From the NCBI GenBank assembly GCA_017512625.1, contig JAFWFB010000117.1:1-7983 (forward strand): a DNA stretch of 7,983 nt, in the 5' to 3' direction. The notes under the pieces were generated by a model that saw only the letters and a program-made list of their open reading frames with translations, made no database searches and was not told the origin of the DNA. Made by a program: the position numbers and the translations under genes. Shown here piece by piece: positions 6,355-7,983 of the stretch (the stretch's first letter is position 1; every line of letters starts with the position of its first letter). The DNA is from Erysipelotrichaceae bacterium (GTDB lineage Bacteria; Bacillota_I; Bacilli_A; Erysipelotrichales; Erysipelotrichaceae).

Positions 6355-6432
6355 TCAACCTCTTGGGAAAATACTTAAAACCATCATGATGATAATCAAA
6401 GCTATTACGATTCTGGGCAGTATTTTCTTCAT
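6355..6432 (-). CDS. 25-residue single-helix membrane peptide upstream of the GlmU-like gene
   Basis: ATG at 6432 opens a 25-codon frame ending in TGA at 6357..6355, one base before the acetyltransferase ATG. The peptide starts MKKILPRI, continues as an unbroken hydrophobic run of about 14 residues rich in Ile, Leu, Met and Val, and ends FPRG, so it would cross the membrane once with a basic N terminus inside. In size and layout it resembles tiny Firmicutes membrane proteins such as Prli42 or DUF4044 proteins, but that likeness rests on composition and I would not name it so. Its last codons carry AGAGG, the ribosome binding site of the next gene, so the two are likely coupled. It has no Shine-Dalgarno of its own, and the promoter candidate would start the transcript almost at its ATG. 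It could be a leader peptide, a real small protein or chance. Confidence 0.6.
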   Translation of the reverse strand: MKKILPRIVIALIIIMMVLSIFPRG

Positions 6433-6438
6433 ATGTTT

Positions 6439-6447
6439 ATCATATCA
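6439..6447 (-). promoter_or_regulatory. Extended -10 promoter candidate for the small ORF, GlmU-like and prs genes
   Basis: On the minus strand TGATATGAT fits the extended -10 pattern TGnTATnnT, with TATGAT matching five of six -10 bases. No good -35 is seen 16-18 nt upstream, as is usual for extended -10 promoters. It is the first promoter-like element after the enolase terminator. The expected start, 6-7 nt downstream, falls at about 6432, the first base of the 25-codon ORF. Confidence 0.5.
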
Positions 6448-6489
6448 CTTTTATCAATACCCTTAATCCTGAAAAGCAGAATTTGAAAG

Positions 6490-6514
6490 AAAAAAGGTGT
6501 CTTGCGACACCTTT
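6490..6514 (-). terminator. Rho-independent terminator of the tpiA-eno unit
   Basis: On the minus strand AAAGGTGTC and GACACCTTT form a nine-pair stem closed by a GCAA tetraloop (GNRA type, which is especially stable), followed by a run of six T. It starts 22 nt after the enolase stop codon and isolates the glycolytic genes from the downstream acetyltransferase-prs unit. Confidence 0.93.
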
Positions 6515-6536
6515 GATCAATCATTGAATTAATGGA

Positions 6537-7983
<1,447 letters not shown>

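Noticed and set aside
6354..6536. Degraded uridylyltransferase half of GlmU upstream of the acetyltransferase domain
   Set aside because: The interval is fully occupied by the enolase terminator, a promoter-like element and the 25-codon ORF; no nucleotidyltransferase motif is seen in any frame, and it is far too short.

Overview
The window reads as a stretch of a low-to-moderate GC Firmicutes chromosome. The supporting signs are AGGAGG-type ribosome binding sites, compact Rho-independent terminators, a lipoteichoic-acid-synthase-type membrane sulfatase, an acetyltransferase-prs pair that mirrors the glmU-prs neighbourhood of Bacilli, and tpiA-eno linkage. An Erysipelotrichia-like member is my best guess, but this is inference from style and gene content, not from a search. 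UGA is a normal stop here (prs, the glmU-like gene and the small ORF end in it) and Trp is TGG, so this is not a UGA-recoding mollicute.

Layout, left to right. (1) 1-903, minus strand: a small nitroreductase followed at 4 nt by a VOC/glyoxalase-fold gene that carries an in-frame TAG at codon 34; a possible next start codon sits at the very edge (3..1). (2) 904-1053: divergent intergenic region with a promoter candidate in each direction and a near-perfect palindrome between them. (3) 1054-2372, plus strand: an iron-containing alcohol dehydrogenase, translationally linked to a 70-residue two-helix membrane protein, closed by a bidirectional terminator. (4) 2407-4653, minus strand: an LTA-synthase-family membrane phosphoglycerol transferase, then a cysteine-rich DUF3795-type protein. 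(5) 4672-6447, minus strand: a 25-residue membrane peptide, a stand-alone GlmU-type acetyltransferase domain, then ribose-phosphate pyrophosphokinase and a terminator. (6) 6490-7983, minus strand: the end of triose-phosphate isomerase, then enolase and a terminator.

How they work together: tpiA-eno are glycolysis. The acetyltransferase-prs unit feeds the amino-sugar/cell-wall and nucleotide precursor pools. The LTA synthase relative acts in the envelope. The left-hand alcohol dehydrogenase and nitroreductase look like redox or detoxification functions. Most of the window is ordinary housekeeping. The parts deserving a second look are the glmU gene reduced to its acetyltransferase half while keeping its place beside prs, the tiny membrane ORF fused to it by a one-base spacer, the amber codon inside the VOC gene, and two genes whose starts lack a Shine-Dalgarno sequence. 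I found no CRISPR array, tRNA, rRNA, insertion sequence or defence system.
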